Source of the DNA: Bacteroidota bacterium
GTDB taxonomy: Bacteria; Bacteroidota; Bacteroidia; Bacteroidales; UBA1556
NCBI GenBank assembly: GCA_003973505.1
Contig: QNXT01000089.1
Span: 1 to 8,816 of the forward strand
DNA: 8,816 nt
Direction of reading: 5' to 3'
Shown: piece after piece, positions 1 through 6,584 of the stretch
How positions within the stretch are numbered: the stretch's first letter is position 1
Layout of the letters: every line of letters begins with the position of its first letter
Position numbers and translations under genes: made by a program
The notes under the pieces: generated by a model
What the model saw: only the letters and a program-made list of their open reading frames with translations
The model's database searches: none
What the model was told of the DNA's origin: nothing

Positions 1-165
1 GGCTTGTGCTACATTTTTTTCCGTGTCCATGGGATCCACACTCGACATCGACTGAAGTCGAATTGGATTATTAGCTCCCAATTTCAATGTGCCAATTTGC
101 ACCTCACGTGTTTCCCACCGTTGATAATCGGTTAGGCTGTTTGCGTATATATTTGTTTTACTCAT
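1..165 (-). CDS. ispG: IspG (GcpE), 4-hydroxy-3-methylbut-2-enyl diphosphate synthase, N-terminal part
   Basis: This is the 5' end of a minus-strand gene starting at the ATG at 163-165. It stays open for 55 codons to the left window edge, so most of the protein is missing. IspG is a cytosolic [4Fe-4S] enzyme that converts methylerythritol cyclodiphosphate to HMBPP, the penultimate step of the non-mevalonate isoprenoid pathway. The visible part carries the family's N-terminal signature: an Arg-rich strand leading to V-Q-I-G (22-25), then N-P-I-R-L-Q-S-M (33-40), then D-P-M-D-T-E (44-49) and V-A-Q. This matches the 'PI.VQSMT.T.T.DTEA' region of known IspG proteins. The Fe-S cysteines lie outside the window. 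Bacteroidota usually have the long plant-like form with an extra inserted domain, but that cannot be checked here. It lies 39 bases downstream of the amidase gene on the same strand with no clear promoter between, so it may be co-transcribed. Confidence 0.88.
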   Translation of the reverse strand, partial: MSKTNIYANSLTDYQRWETREVQIGTLKLGANNPIRLQSMSSVDPMDTEKNVAQA

Positions 166-204
166 TACTCGATATTATTTCATTACATGATAATGTACAT
201 CCAC

Positions 205-981
205 CTAATCCCAATCCAATCCCACTGTAAATTTCTCTCTAAAATCATCCAATTCTGTTTTCGAAATGGTAATAGTCTTCACAAATTCTTGTGATGGCGC
301 TTGCTCTATCATTGTATTTCCTTTTGCATCCCAAATATTGGAATCTCCCGAATGATCCAGACCATGCCCATCCTTACCAATCCTATTTACACCAATCCAA
401 TAGCACTGATTCTCAATGGCACGAGCACTCGATAGTGTTTTCCATACCTGTGAGCGTACTGCTGGCCAATTTGCTACCAAAATGCAAGCATCGTAGCCAT
501 ATTTACCATCGGAATAACTATTCCTTGCCCATACTGGAAAACGTAAATCATAACAAATTAATGTCTGTATTTTCCATCCTTTATATTCCAAAATCAAAGG
601 CTTTTCCCCCTGACTAAAATGCGCTTGTTCATTTCCCATTCGGAAAAGATGGCGTTTATCATATTGCTCAAAACGACCATCAGGCTTCACAAAATACAAC
701 CGATTATAATTATTACCCTCCTCTTTTACCATAAAGCTCCCCACAATAGCAGCTTGTTTTTTAGCAGCTTGTTGCTGCATCCATTGCAAACTTTCAGCAT
801 TTTCTTCTTCTGCAAAAATTTCCGGTTTCATTGAAAAGGCCGTAGTAAACATTTCGGGTAACACAATGAGGTCTGTCGGTTCAGAAATCGATTCAATCAT
901 TTGAGACAAATGCTTTAAATTATAGCTTTTATCCTCCCATTTCAAGTCCGATTGTATAAGGGTTATTCTTAAATCTTGCAT
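205..981 (-). CDS. yafV: Omega-amidase, carbon-nitrogen hydrolase (YafV/Nit2 type)
   Basis: This 258-residue protein is a cytosolic nitrilase-superfamily amidohydrolase, close in length to E. coli YafV (about 256). The catalytic Glu-Lys-Cys triad is visible: E43 in LPEMF, K109 in YDKRHLF, and C143 in LICYDLRFP. The H-L-F after the Lys, the conserved SARAIENQ stretch and the DHSGDS segment near the C-terminus fit the omega-amidase subgroup rather than nitrilases or N-carbamoylases. In that subgroup the enzyme hydrolyses 2-oxoglutaramate or 2-oxosuccinamate to the oxo acid plus ammonia. Its ATG (979-981) lies inside the end of the aminotransferase gene, with 13 bases of overlap, so translation is probably coupled. 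The context supports the function: the neighbouring transaminase would produce 2-oxoglutaramate when it uses glutamine. The family assignment is very secure and the exact substrate is inferred. Confidence 0.93.
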   Translation of the reverse strand: MQDLRITLIQSDLKWEDKSYNLKHLSQMIESISEPTDLIVLPEMFTTAFSMKPEIFAEEENAESLQWMQQQAAKKQAAIVGSFMVKEEGNNYNRLYFVKPDGRFEQYDKRHLFRMGNEQAHFSQGEKPLILEYKGWKIQTLICYDLRFPVWARNSYSDGKYGYDACILVANWPAVRSQVWKTLSSARAIENQCYWIGVNRIGKDGHGLDHSGDSNIWDAKGNTMIEQAPSQEFVKTITISKTELDDFREKFTVGLDWD

Positions 982-2126
982 AATAATTCTGCTGCTTGTT
1001 CAAGGGTTTCATTGGTTTTGGCAAAACAAAAACGCAATACTTTTCGGTCGTGGCCATTACGATAAAAATAGGACAAAGGAATGGCCGCCACACGATGCTC
1101 TTTGGTTAAGTGCAATACATAATCGTTCTCACTTTCATCCGATATTTTATCGTAACTAAAAAGTTGAAAATAAGTTCCAAACGATGGTAAAGGTTCAAAG
1201 CGTGAATCTTTCATCAATTCCAGAAAGTAATCTCTTTTCTCTTGATAAAGCTTCGACAAATTGATATAGTTCTCTTCGTTTTGCATATATTCGGCTATGG
1301 CCGTTTGCATAGGACGATTGCCCGCAAAGACCACATTCTGATGTATCTTTCTGAATTCAGCCATTAATTTGGCCGGAGCCATACAAAAACCCGTTTTCCA
1401 ACCTGTAACATGAAATGTCTTTCCAAAGGAACCCACCACAAAACTACGTTCAGCCAAATTAGGATACCTCGCCACACTCTCATGCGTTTTGCCATCAAAA
1501 ATAATATGCTCATACACCTCATCACTCAATACGATAATATCCGTGTCATTTGTAAGCTGCTCCAAATTCTTTAAATCTTCAGCATTTAAGATTGTGGAAG
1601 TAGGATTATGTGGTGTATTTATAATAATCAGTTTTGTATTTGCTGTAATCAAGCGGCGTAACTCAGACCATTCGATATGATAATCGGGGTCTTTGAGTTG
1701 ATAAAAGCGGGGTACTCCTCCATTAATTATCACCGAAGGAGCATAAATATCAAAAGCAGGTTCGATAATAATAGCCTCATCCCCTTCATTTATTACCGTA
1801 GAGATTGCCGAATAAATAGCTTGTGTGGCACCGGAAGTAATGGTAATTTCCGTATCCGCATTATAGCGTGTATTATACTTTTTATAAAAGGAATCGGACA
1901 ATACCTCACGCAATTCCATCACGCCCTGCATGGGTGCATATTGATTATGACCATCAATCATTGCCTTATGTACCAACTCAATAAGCTCTGGCGCAACATC
2001 AAAATTCGGGAAACCTTGTGACAAATTAATGGCTCCTACTTCATTAGCCAAAGAACTCATTTGTGTGAATATCGTGGTTTTAACTCCGGGAAGTTTACTA
2101 CGTAATCGGACTGAAAAATCAGGCAT
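969..2126 (-). CDS. ybdL: Methionine/glutamine-type aminotransferase, class I fold-type I PLP enzyme (YbdL family)
   Basis: This 385-residue cytosolic PLP-dependent aminotransferase matches E. coli YbdL (386 residues) along its whole length, by recalled similarity. Visible landmarks are the TTIFTQMSSLA start, INLSQGFPNF (33-42), NQYAPMQG (61-68), the TSGATQA cofactor-phosphate loop (97-103), N174 in TPHNP, D202 and Y205 in SDEVYEH, the Schiff-base lysine K236 in SFGKTFHVTGWK, and the substrate-carboxylate arginine R365 in VLRFCFAK. YbdL-type enzymes transfer amino groups between methionine, glutamine, aromatic amino acids and their keto acids, and are related to kynurenine aminotransferase/glutamine transaminase K. 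The start is the ATG at 2124-2126, which aligns with the family's short N-terminus and lies about 20 bases after a -7-like box. It is the first gene of a minus-strand unit and overlaps the omega-amidase gene. Physiological substrates are inferred from family and context. Confidence 0.93.
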   Translation of the reverse strand: MPDFSVRLRSKLPGVKTTIFTQMSSLANEVGAINLSQGFPNFDVAPELIELVHKAMIDGHNQYAPMQGVMELREVLSDSFYKKYNTRYNADTEITITSGATQAIYSAISTVINEGDEAIIIEPAFDIYAPSVIINGGVPRFYQLKDPDYHIEWSELRRLITANTKLIIINTPHNPTSTILNAEDLKNLEQLTNDTDIIVLSDEVYEHIIFDGKTHESVARYPNLAERSFVVGSFGKTFHVTGWKTGFCMAPAKLMAEFRKIHQNVVFAGNRPMQTAIAEYMQNEENYINLSKLYQEKRDYFLELMKDSRFEPLPSFGTYFQLFSYDKISDESENDYVLHLTKEHRVAAIPLSYFYRNGHDRKVLRFCFAKTNETLEQAAELLCKI

Positions 2127-2146
2127 AATCGTTGGTTTTGTTTGTA

Positions 2147-2154
2147 CAAATTTA
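2147..2154 (-). promoter_or_regulatory. Putative -7 promoter box for the aminotransferase-amidase unit
   Basis: Read on the minus strand the bases are TAAATTTG, a full match to the Bacteroidota -7 consensus TAnnTTTG. The box ends 20 bases before the aminotransferase ATG, implying a short leader of roughly 10-15 bases. I see no good -33 TTTG at the usual spacing, so the call rests on the box and its position. The 2127-2281 gap between the divergent genes holds this box and the plus-strand gmhA promoter; I see nothing else clear in it. Confidence 0.5.
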
Positions 2155-2253
2155 CAGCATTTTTACGGATGGATTATTCTAAATTGATTTATTGTTATTT
2201 CGTTTAAGCATCGCTTGATATAATTCGCTTTTATTCGTGTTCCTCAAAATAAT

Positions 2254-2261
2254 TATCTTTG
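2254..2261 (+). promoter_or_regulatory. Putative -7 promoter box of the gmhA-hddC-gmhB operon
   Basis: TATCTTTG matches the Bacteroidota -7 consensus TAnnTTTG exactly. It ends 20 bases before the gmhA ATG at 2282. A weak -33 candidate (TTTT at 2229-2232, 21 bases upstream) is the best available. The box and following bases (2253-2271) are almost identical to the promoter at 4107-4124. Its position is a reason to reject the upstream GTG at 2237 as the gmhA start, because transcription would begin after that codon. Confidence 0.65.
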
Positions 2262-2281
2262 CCCCACACAAATCGAAAACT

Positions 2282-2854
2282 ATGGATATCAAAAGAATCA
2301 TTACTGATTCGATTTCAGTAAAACAGAATATAGCTCAGAACGAGCAACTACTTAAAACTGTTGAGGATGTAACCAATGCAGTAGTAAACACATACAATAA
2401 TCAGGGAGCCGTTTATTTCTGTGGAAATGGTGGCAGTGCCGCAGATGCACAGCATATTGCAGCAGAGCTTTCAGGACGTTTTTATTACGATCGCGACCCG
2501 CTTTTTGCTGAGGCTTTGCATGTAAACACCTCCTATCTTACAGCCGTTGCCAACGATTATTCTTATGATGAAATTTATGCCCGCTTGATTAAAGCCAAGG
2601 GTCGTAAAGGTGATATCCTTTTCGGAATTTCTACTTCAGGAAATTCGGAAAACATTATTCGCGCTTTCAAAGTAGCTCGCAAACAAGGCGTTATCTGTAT
2701 TGCCATGACTGGCGAAACCGGTGGGAAAATGAAAGACTATTGCGATTATCTAATTAATGTTCCCTCAAAAGACACACCTCGAATTCAGGAATCGCATATT
2801 ATGCTCGGTCATATTATTTGTGAATTTGTGGAATCTCAACTTTTTCCACGATGA
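2282..2854 (+). CDS. gmhA: Sedoheptulose-7-phosphate isomerase (phosphoheptose isomerase)
   Basis: This is a 190-residue cytosolic SIS-domain enzyme, about the E. coli GmhA length (192). It converts sedoheptulose 7-phosphate to D-glycero-D-manno-heptose 7-phosphate, the first step of nucleotide-heptose synthesis. The phosphate-binding loop GNGGSAADAQH is at 48-58 and the STSGNS loop at 117-122. The residues corresponding to the zinc ligands of known GmhA are all present with constant spacing: H58, E62, Q169 and H177. The start is the ATG at 2282. An in-frame GTG at 2237 would add 15 residues, but it lies upstream of the promoter box and is not needed for the fold. The stop overlaps the next gene's start in an ATGA arrangement, showing tight coupling to hddC. 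Confidence 0.95.
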   Translation: MDIKRIITDSISVKQNIAQNEQLLKTVEDVTNAVVNTYNNQGAVYFCGNGGSAADAQHIAAELSGRFYYDRDPLFAEALHVNTSYLTAVANDYSYDEIYARLIKAKGRKGDILFGISTSGNSENIIRAFKVARKQGVICIAMTGETGGKMKDYCDYLINVPSKDTPRIQESHIMLGHIICEFVESQLFPR

Positions 2855-3558
2855 TTAAACAAGCCATCGTCTTGGCCGGAGGGTTTGGTACACGACTTCA
2901 AACCGTAGTACAGGATGTTCCCAAACCTATGGCATTGATTAACGACCGTCCTTTTTTAGATTATCAACTGAATTATTTGAAGTCGTTTGGCATCGAACAT
3001 ATTATTTTCTCAGTTGGTTATAAGCATGAACACATTCTAAATTATTTTGGCGATTCGTTTAACGGAATGCGAATAGATTATGCTGTGGAAGAAAGCCCTT
3101 TGGGAACAGGTGGAGGAATACTCAATGCCTTTCAGTTTGTAAAATCAGGAGCGGCTTTGGTTGTAAATGGCGATACAATGTTTGAAGTTGATTTACAGGA
3201 TTTTTCACAAAAACATAATTCAAAAAATGCTCAAATAAGTTTGGCTCTTCGCGAAATTGATGATGTAAGTCGATATGGCGTTGTAGAAACAGATGCTAAT
3301 CATCGAATTATTGGCTTTGCCGAAAAAGGAGAACGAAAAGGACAAGGAAAAATTAATGGTGGTATTTACATTATCGAGAAGCACTTCTTTGAAACAAATC
3401 GTTTTGAACAAAAATTTTCCATGGAAAAAGATGCCTTTGAGCGATTGTATAAAGAACAAGCGTTTTATGGCTTTCCTTATAAATCATACTTCTTAGATAT
3501 TGGAATTCCGGAAGATTATAAAAAAGCACAAAATGAGTTCAAAAAACTGGGATATTAA
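2851..3558 (+). CDS. hddC: D-glycero-alpha-D-manno-heptose 1-phosphate guanylyltransferase (HddC-type nucleotidyltransferase)
   Basis: This 235-residue protein is a GT-A-fold sugar-1-phosphate nucleotidyltransferase. The signature LAGGFGTRL is at 8-16, with the catalytic-type lysine K25 in VPKPM. ESPLGTGGG (81-89) contacts the base and sugar, and the metal-binding aspartate is D108 in VVNGDTM. GGIYI (170-174) and LDIGIPEDY (215-223) close the sugar-1-phosphate site. The family also holds glucose- and mannose-1-phosphate enzymes, so sequence alone does not fix the substrate. Being sandwiched between gmhA and gmhB makes the heptose 1-phosphate role, giving GDP-heptose, the best call. Short size with no C-terminal beta-helix also fits HddC. 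It overlaps gmhA by 4 bases and gmhB by 26 bases. GTP preference is inferred from the family; ADP-heptose synthesis would normally use HldE instead. Confidence 0.88.
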   Translation: MIKQAIVLAGGFGTRLQTVVQDVPKPMALINDRPFLDYQLNYLKSFGIEHIIFSVGYKHEHILNYFGDSFNGMRIDYAVEESPLGTGGGILNAFQFVKSGAALVVNGDTMFEVDLQDFSQKHNSKNAQISLALREIDDVSRYGVVETDANHRIIGFAEKGERKGQGKINGGIYIIEKHFFETNRFEQKFSMEKDAFERLYKEQAFYGFPYKSYFLDIGIPEDYKKAQNEFKKLGY

Positions 3559-4087
3559 AAAGGATATAGAGCAAGGTGATTGGAGTCTGTTTTTGGATCG
3601 TGATGGTGTCATCAATCGACGGATTGTGGATGACTACGTAAAATCGTGGGAAGATTTTGAATTTCTACCCGGAGTATTGCCATCCTTTCCAATTTTTGCC
3701 AAAAAATTCAAACATATATTTATTGTTACAAACCAACAGGGTGTAGGCAAGGGGCTTATGACAAAGGAAGCTGTAAATACAGTTCATCAAAAGATGAAAT
3801 CCCATATTGAAGCTACGGGATGTAAAATTGATGGTATCTATTTTTGCCCTGCTTTAGCTGCAGAACAAAACCCCTGTCGCAAACCCAATATTGGGATGGC
3901 ACAACAGGCGAAAGCTGAATTTCCAGATGTTGATTTCGCAAAATCCATTATGGTAGGCGATTCCCCTTCGGATATAGAATTTGGGATTAATGCTAAAATG
4001 AAAACGGTTTTCATTGGCAACCGTCAGCTTAAATTAACTCCCGATGCCCATTTCGACCACCTTATCGATTTTGCAAAAACCTTGTAA
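3533..4087 (+). CDS. gmhB: D-glycero-D-manno-heptose 1,7-bisphosphate 7-phosphatase (HAD family)
   Basis: This 184-residue cytosolic HAD phosphatase removes the 7-phosphate of heptose 1,7-bisphosphate to give heptose 1-phosphate for HddC. The HAD motifs are clear: D22 and D24 in LFLDRDGVIN, T66 in IVTNQQGVGKG, K117 in CRKPN, and D143/D147 in VGDSPSD. The substrate-specificity Arg-Lys after the second Cys is kept. Of the four usual zinc-loop residues (CxH...CxC) only two cysteines, C105 and C115, remain, and the loop is shorter. I chose the ATG at 3533, giving a length near E. coli GmhB (191). The upstream in-frame TTG at 3500 would add 11 residues and lengthen the overlap with hddC to 59 bases. 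The closely related HisB-N histidinol phosphatase is an alternative by family but not by context. Confidence 0.92.
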   Translation: MSSKNWDIKKDIEQGDWSLFLDRDGVINRRIVDDYVKSWEDFEFLPGVLPSFPIFAKKFKHIFIVTNQQGVGKGLMTKEAVNTVHQKMKSHIEATGCKIDGIYFCPALAAEQNPCRKPNIGMAQQAKAEFPDVDFAKSIMVGDSPSDIEFGINAKMKTVFIGNRQLKLTPDAHFDHLIDFAKTL

Positions 4088-4107
4088 TAAAACCCATTTC
4101 AATTCGT

Positions 4108-4115
4108 TATCTTTG
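4108..4115 (+). promoter_or_regulatory. Putative -7 promoter box of the MORN protein-mnmA-apt operon
   Basis: TATCTTTG matches the Bacteroidota consensus TAnnTTTG exactly and ends 30 bases before the ATG at 4146. It falls in the 58-base gap after gmhB, in which I see no terminator hairpin. A TTG at 4082-4084 is somewhat too far upstream (23 bases) to be a convincing -33 element. Confidence 0.6.
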
Positions 4116-4145
4116 CCCACACAATTATCACTAATATAGAATACT

Positions 4146-4913
4146 ATGCGCACATTATATTTTATCATTTTTAGTTTGATTTTTAGCCTTTCTTCATTTG
4201 CTCAATCAAATACAAATCAGAAAGATAGCCAGGGACGAAAAACTGGTAAATGGGTTGATTATCATCCCAATGGCAAAAAGCGATACGAAGGAACCTTCAA
4301 AGAAGGTTACGAAGTGGGAACTTTCAAATATTGGAATGGTAACGGTCAATTAACAACCGAGCTGCTGTATTCTCAAAAAGGAGAATATGCATCGATACGA
4401 ATATATTATGTTGGTGGAGTGGTAAAAGTAGAAGGTCATTATCATAAACGTTTGAAGGATGGCTTATGGAAATATTATAATAAAAGTCCACATATTCTTA
4501 TAAAAGAAGAGTCGTATAAAGATGGTAAAAAAGATGGCCCTTGGCGTGTCTATTATCGAAATGGCAATCTCACATCAGAGCTTTATTGGAAAGATGACAA
4601 ACGCCATGGAACATGGAAAGACTTTTTTGAAAATGGCGACCCTCATGTGGAAGGCACATTCAAAAACGGCAAATTAGATGGAGAATATAAAGTGTATTTT
4701 ATTGGGAATATTGTCGAGAAAAAGGGGAATTATGTGGATGGTAAAATGAATGGCATCTGGTATTTCTATAATGAAAAAGGAGAACTCATTAAAAAGGAAC
4801 GCTACGACCATGGATTTTTACAACAATCGGCAACTTTTGAAAATGGCAAAGTGGTAGAAAAAGAAAATCGAACTCGAACCAAATTTGACGATAGTTTTTA
4901 TGAAGCAAAATAA
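4146..4913 (+). CDS. Exported MORN-repeat (YwqK-like) protein
   Basis: This 255-residue protein begins with a signal peptide: hydrophobic residues from about 3 to 17 followed by SSFAQS, typical of Bacteroidota signal peptidase I substrates, with likely cleavage after A19. There is no lipobox cysteine. The rest, about residues 34-236, is a string of seven to nine MORN_2-type repeats of roughly 23 residues. Each has the pattern G-x-W/F-x-x-Y/F-...-N-G followed by a polar strand; examples are GKWVDYHPNG, DGLWKYY, DGPWRVYYRNG, HGTWKDFFENG and NGIWYFYNEKG. The C-terminal tail (237-255) is charged and outside the repeats. Databases often name such proteins 'YwqK family antitoxin', but no toxin partner is visible. 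Expected location is periplasm or cell surface and the molecular role is unknown. It is first in an operon with mnmA and apt, and its end overlaps mnmA by 14 bases. Confidence 0.9.
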   Translation: MRTLYFIIFSLIFSLSSFAQSNTNQKDSQGRKTGKWVDYHPNGKKRYEGTFKEGYEVGTFKYWNGNGQLTTELLYSQKGEYASIRIYYVGGVVKVEGHYHKRLKDGLWKYYNKSPHILIKEESYKDGKKDGPWRVYYRNGNLTSELYWKDDKRHGTWKDFFENGDPHVEGTFKNGKLDGEYKVYFIGNIVEKKGNYVDGKMNGIWYFYNEKGELIKKERYDHGFLQQSATFENGKVVEKENRTRTKFDDSFYEAK

Positions 4914-5994
4914 AAGAGTTTTAATGGCAATGAGTGGAGGCATCGATAGTTCGATTGCTGCTCTTTTATTGCTTGAACAAGGATATGAATTAGTAGGAAT
5001 TACCATGAAAACATGGGATTATTCTACATCAGGCGGAAGCAGTAAAGAAACAGGCTGTTGCAGTTTAGATTCCATAAACGACGCTCGTCAATTGGCTGTT
5101 AGTAAAGGATTTCCTCATTATGTTGTTGATATTCGAGGAGAATTTGAAGAGAAGATTGTTAGCAATTTTGTGAGTGAATATATTATTGGAAATACACCCA
5201 ATCCATGCATTTTATGTAATACCTATATCAAATGGGAAGCCCTATTAAAGCGTGCCGACGATTTAGATTGTCAATATATTGCCACAGGGCATTATGCTCA
5301 ATTGAAAGAAAAAGATGGACGTTATTACGTAACAAAAGGCATTGATGGAGGTAAGGATCAATCCTATGTTTTATGGGGAGTTAGCCAAGAAAACTTGGCA
5401 CGAACACTCTTCCCTTTAGGCAAATATCATAAACCAGAAATACGTGAAATGGCTCGTAAACAAGGATTTGTAAACTTAGCAAACAAACGAGAGAGCTATG
5501 AAATATGCTTTATTCCCGATAATGATTACCGTGGATTCTTAAAACGTCAGGTAGAAGGCTTGGAGGAACGGGTTGCTGATGGAGAATTTGTATTGGAAGA
5601 TGGTACGGTAGTGGGAAAACATAAGGGCTATCCTTTTTATACGATTGGTCAACGTCGAGGTTTAGAAGTGGCTTTTGGGGAACCCTATTATGTAAATGCC
5701 ATCGACGCAAAGAATAATCGGGTGGTTATTGGACCTCGCGATGCCCTTAATTCTACTAAAATGCTCGTTGGAAAACTCAATTGGCAAAAGTACGACCACA
5801 TAGAAGATGGTATGGAAGTCGATGTACAGATTCGTCATCACGACCCGGGTGCCGCTGCCAAACTTTATAATGAGGGTGATCAAATACGTGTGGAATTTAT
5901 GGTAGAAGTATCCGCTATTACACCAGGACAATCGGCAGTATTTTTTGAAGGTGATGATGTAATTGCTGGAGGATTTATTACAAAGAAACTTTAA
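4900..5994 (+). CDS. mnmA: tRNA-specific 2-thiouridylase MnmA
   Basis: This 364-residue protein (E. coli MnmA is 368) adds sulfur at position 2 of the wobble uridine U34 in tRNAs for Lys, Glu and Gln, using ATP and a relayed persulfide. The N-terminal PP-loop ATP site is MSGGIDSS (11-18). The two reaction cysteines are C106 in NPCILCN and C203 in YEICFIPD. ATGHYA (128-133), KDQSYVLWG (152-160) and GQRRGL follow the family order, and a beta-barrel domain ends in ITPGQSAVFF. C103 precedes C106 in a CxxC pair, where E. coli has Asp-x-x-Cys. The ATG at 4900 fits the family N-terminus; an in-frame TTG at 4885 would add five residues. The start overlaps the end of the MORN gene, suggesting coupled translation, and apt follows after 6 bases. 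Confidence 0.97.
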   Translation: MKQNKRVLMAMSGGIDSSIAALLLLEQGYELVGITMKTWDYSTSGGSSKETGCCSLDSINDARQLAVSKGFPHYVVDIRGEFEEKIVSNFVSEYIIGNTPNPCILCNTYIKWEALLKRADDLDCQYIATGHYAQLKEKDGRYYVTKGIDGGKDQSYVLWGVSQENLARTLFPLGKYHKPEIREMARKQGFVNLANKRESYEICFIPDNDYRGFLKRQVEGLEERVADGEFVLEDGTVVGKHKGYPFYTIGQRRGLEVAFGEPYYVNAIDAKNNRVVIGPRDALNSTKMLVGKLNWQKYDHIEDGMEVDVQIRHHDPGAAAKLYNEGDQIRVEFMVEVSAITPGQSAVFFEGDDVIAGGFITKKL

Positions 5995-6000
5995 CAGATA

Positions 6001-6540
6001 ATGATGAATAAAGAAATTACCTTACAAGATTTTGCTAAATCTATTCGTGACGTGCCTGACTTTCCGAAGCCAGGAATCCTATTTAAGGATATTACTACTG
6101 CCCTCAAAGATGCCGATGTGCTGCGTTTTATCGTAGATGAATTATATGAGAAGTATAAGGATAAAGGAATAACAAAAGTCGTTGGAATTGAATCAAGAGG
6201 ATTTATTATTGGGAGTATTTTGGCCTACAAACTTGGAGCAGGCTTTGTGCTTATGCGTAAGCCCGGTAAGCTTCCATCCGAATCATATCAACAGGAGTAT
6301 GCACTCGAATATGGGACTGATACTCTTGAAATTCATAAAGATGCTCTTCAAAAAGAGGATGTTGTTTTACTTCATGACGATCTTTTGGCTACCGGTGGCA
6401 GCGCAAATGCAGCATTAAATTTAATTCGTAAGACAGGTGTTACCAATGTGTTAGTTGATTTTCTTATCGAACTAAGCTTCTTAAATGGACGTGAAAGACT
6501 TGATAACCAACAGGCTTTTTCCCTTATTCAGTTTGACTAA
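6001..6540 (+). CDS. apt: Adenine phosphoribosyltransferase
   Basis: This 179-residue cytosolic enzyme, a usual Apt length, makes AMP from adenine and PRPP for purine salvage. The type I phosphoribosyltransferase PRPP loop is VVLLHDDLLATGGSA (121-135). The Apt-specific N-terminal segment DVPDFPKPGILFKDIT (17-32) contacts adenine, and the ESRGFIIG (64-71) and RKPGKLP (86-92) loops follow. Two ATGs stand in tandem at 6001 and 6004; either could be used and the difference is one residue. It begins 6 bases after the mnmA stop, so it is probably the last gene of the MORN-mnmA-apt operon. No hairpin terminator is visible after its stop. Nothing in the sequence is unusual. Confidence 0.97.
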   Translation: MMNKEITLQDFAKSIRDVPDFPKPGILFKDITTALKDADVLRFIVDELYEKYKDKGITKVVGIESRGFIIGSILAYKLGAGFVLMRKPGKLPSESYQQEYALEYGTDTLEIHKDALQKEDVVLLHDDLLATGGSANAALNLIRKTGVTNVLVDFLIELSFLNGRERLDNQQAFSLIQFD

Positions 6541-6584
6541 TAACAGCTATTCAAATTTCGATATATTGTACTTTAGCATATTTT

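Noticed and set aside
42..60. Short inverted repeat TCGACT/AGTCGA within the ispG start.
   Set aside because: It has a two-base spacer, lies within conserved codons of the QSM motif and has no regulatory position.
181..195. CATTA/TAATG inverted repeat in the gap before ispG.
   Set aside because: Five-base AT-rich arms are expected by chance, and there is no T-tract or promoter box nearby.
291..834. Plus-strand frames inside the omega-amidase gene.
   Set aside because: They are antisense to a gene with an intact catalytic triad and show low-complexity, shadow-like translations.
2219..2224. TATAAT resembling an E. coli -10 box upstream of gmhA.
   Set aside because: Bacteroidota primary sigma factor uses TAnnTTTG, a full match to which lies closer to gmhA; TATAAT is expected by chance in AT-rich DNA.
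2237..2281. Extended N-terminus of GmhA from a GTG at 2237.
   Set aside because: The -7 box at 2254-2261 lies inside this stretch, and the ATG at 2282 gives the usual family length.
4146..4913. Possible toxin-antitoxin system based on the YwqK-like MORN protein.
   Set aside because: The protein has a signal peptide and the neighbours are mnmA and gmhB; no small toxin frame is present.
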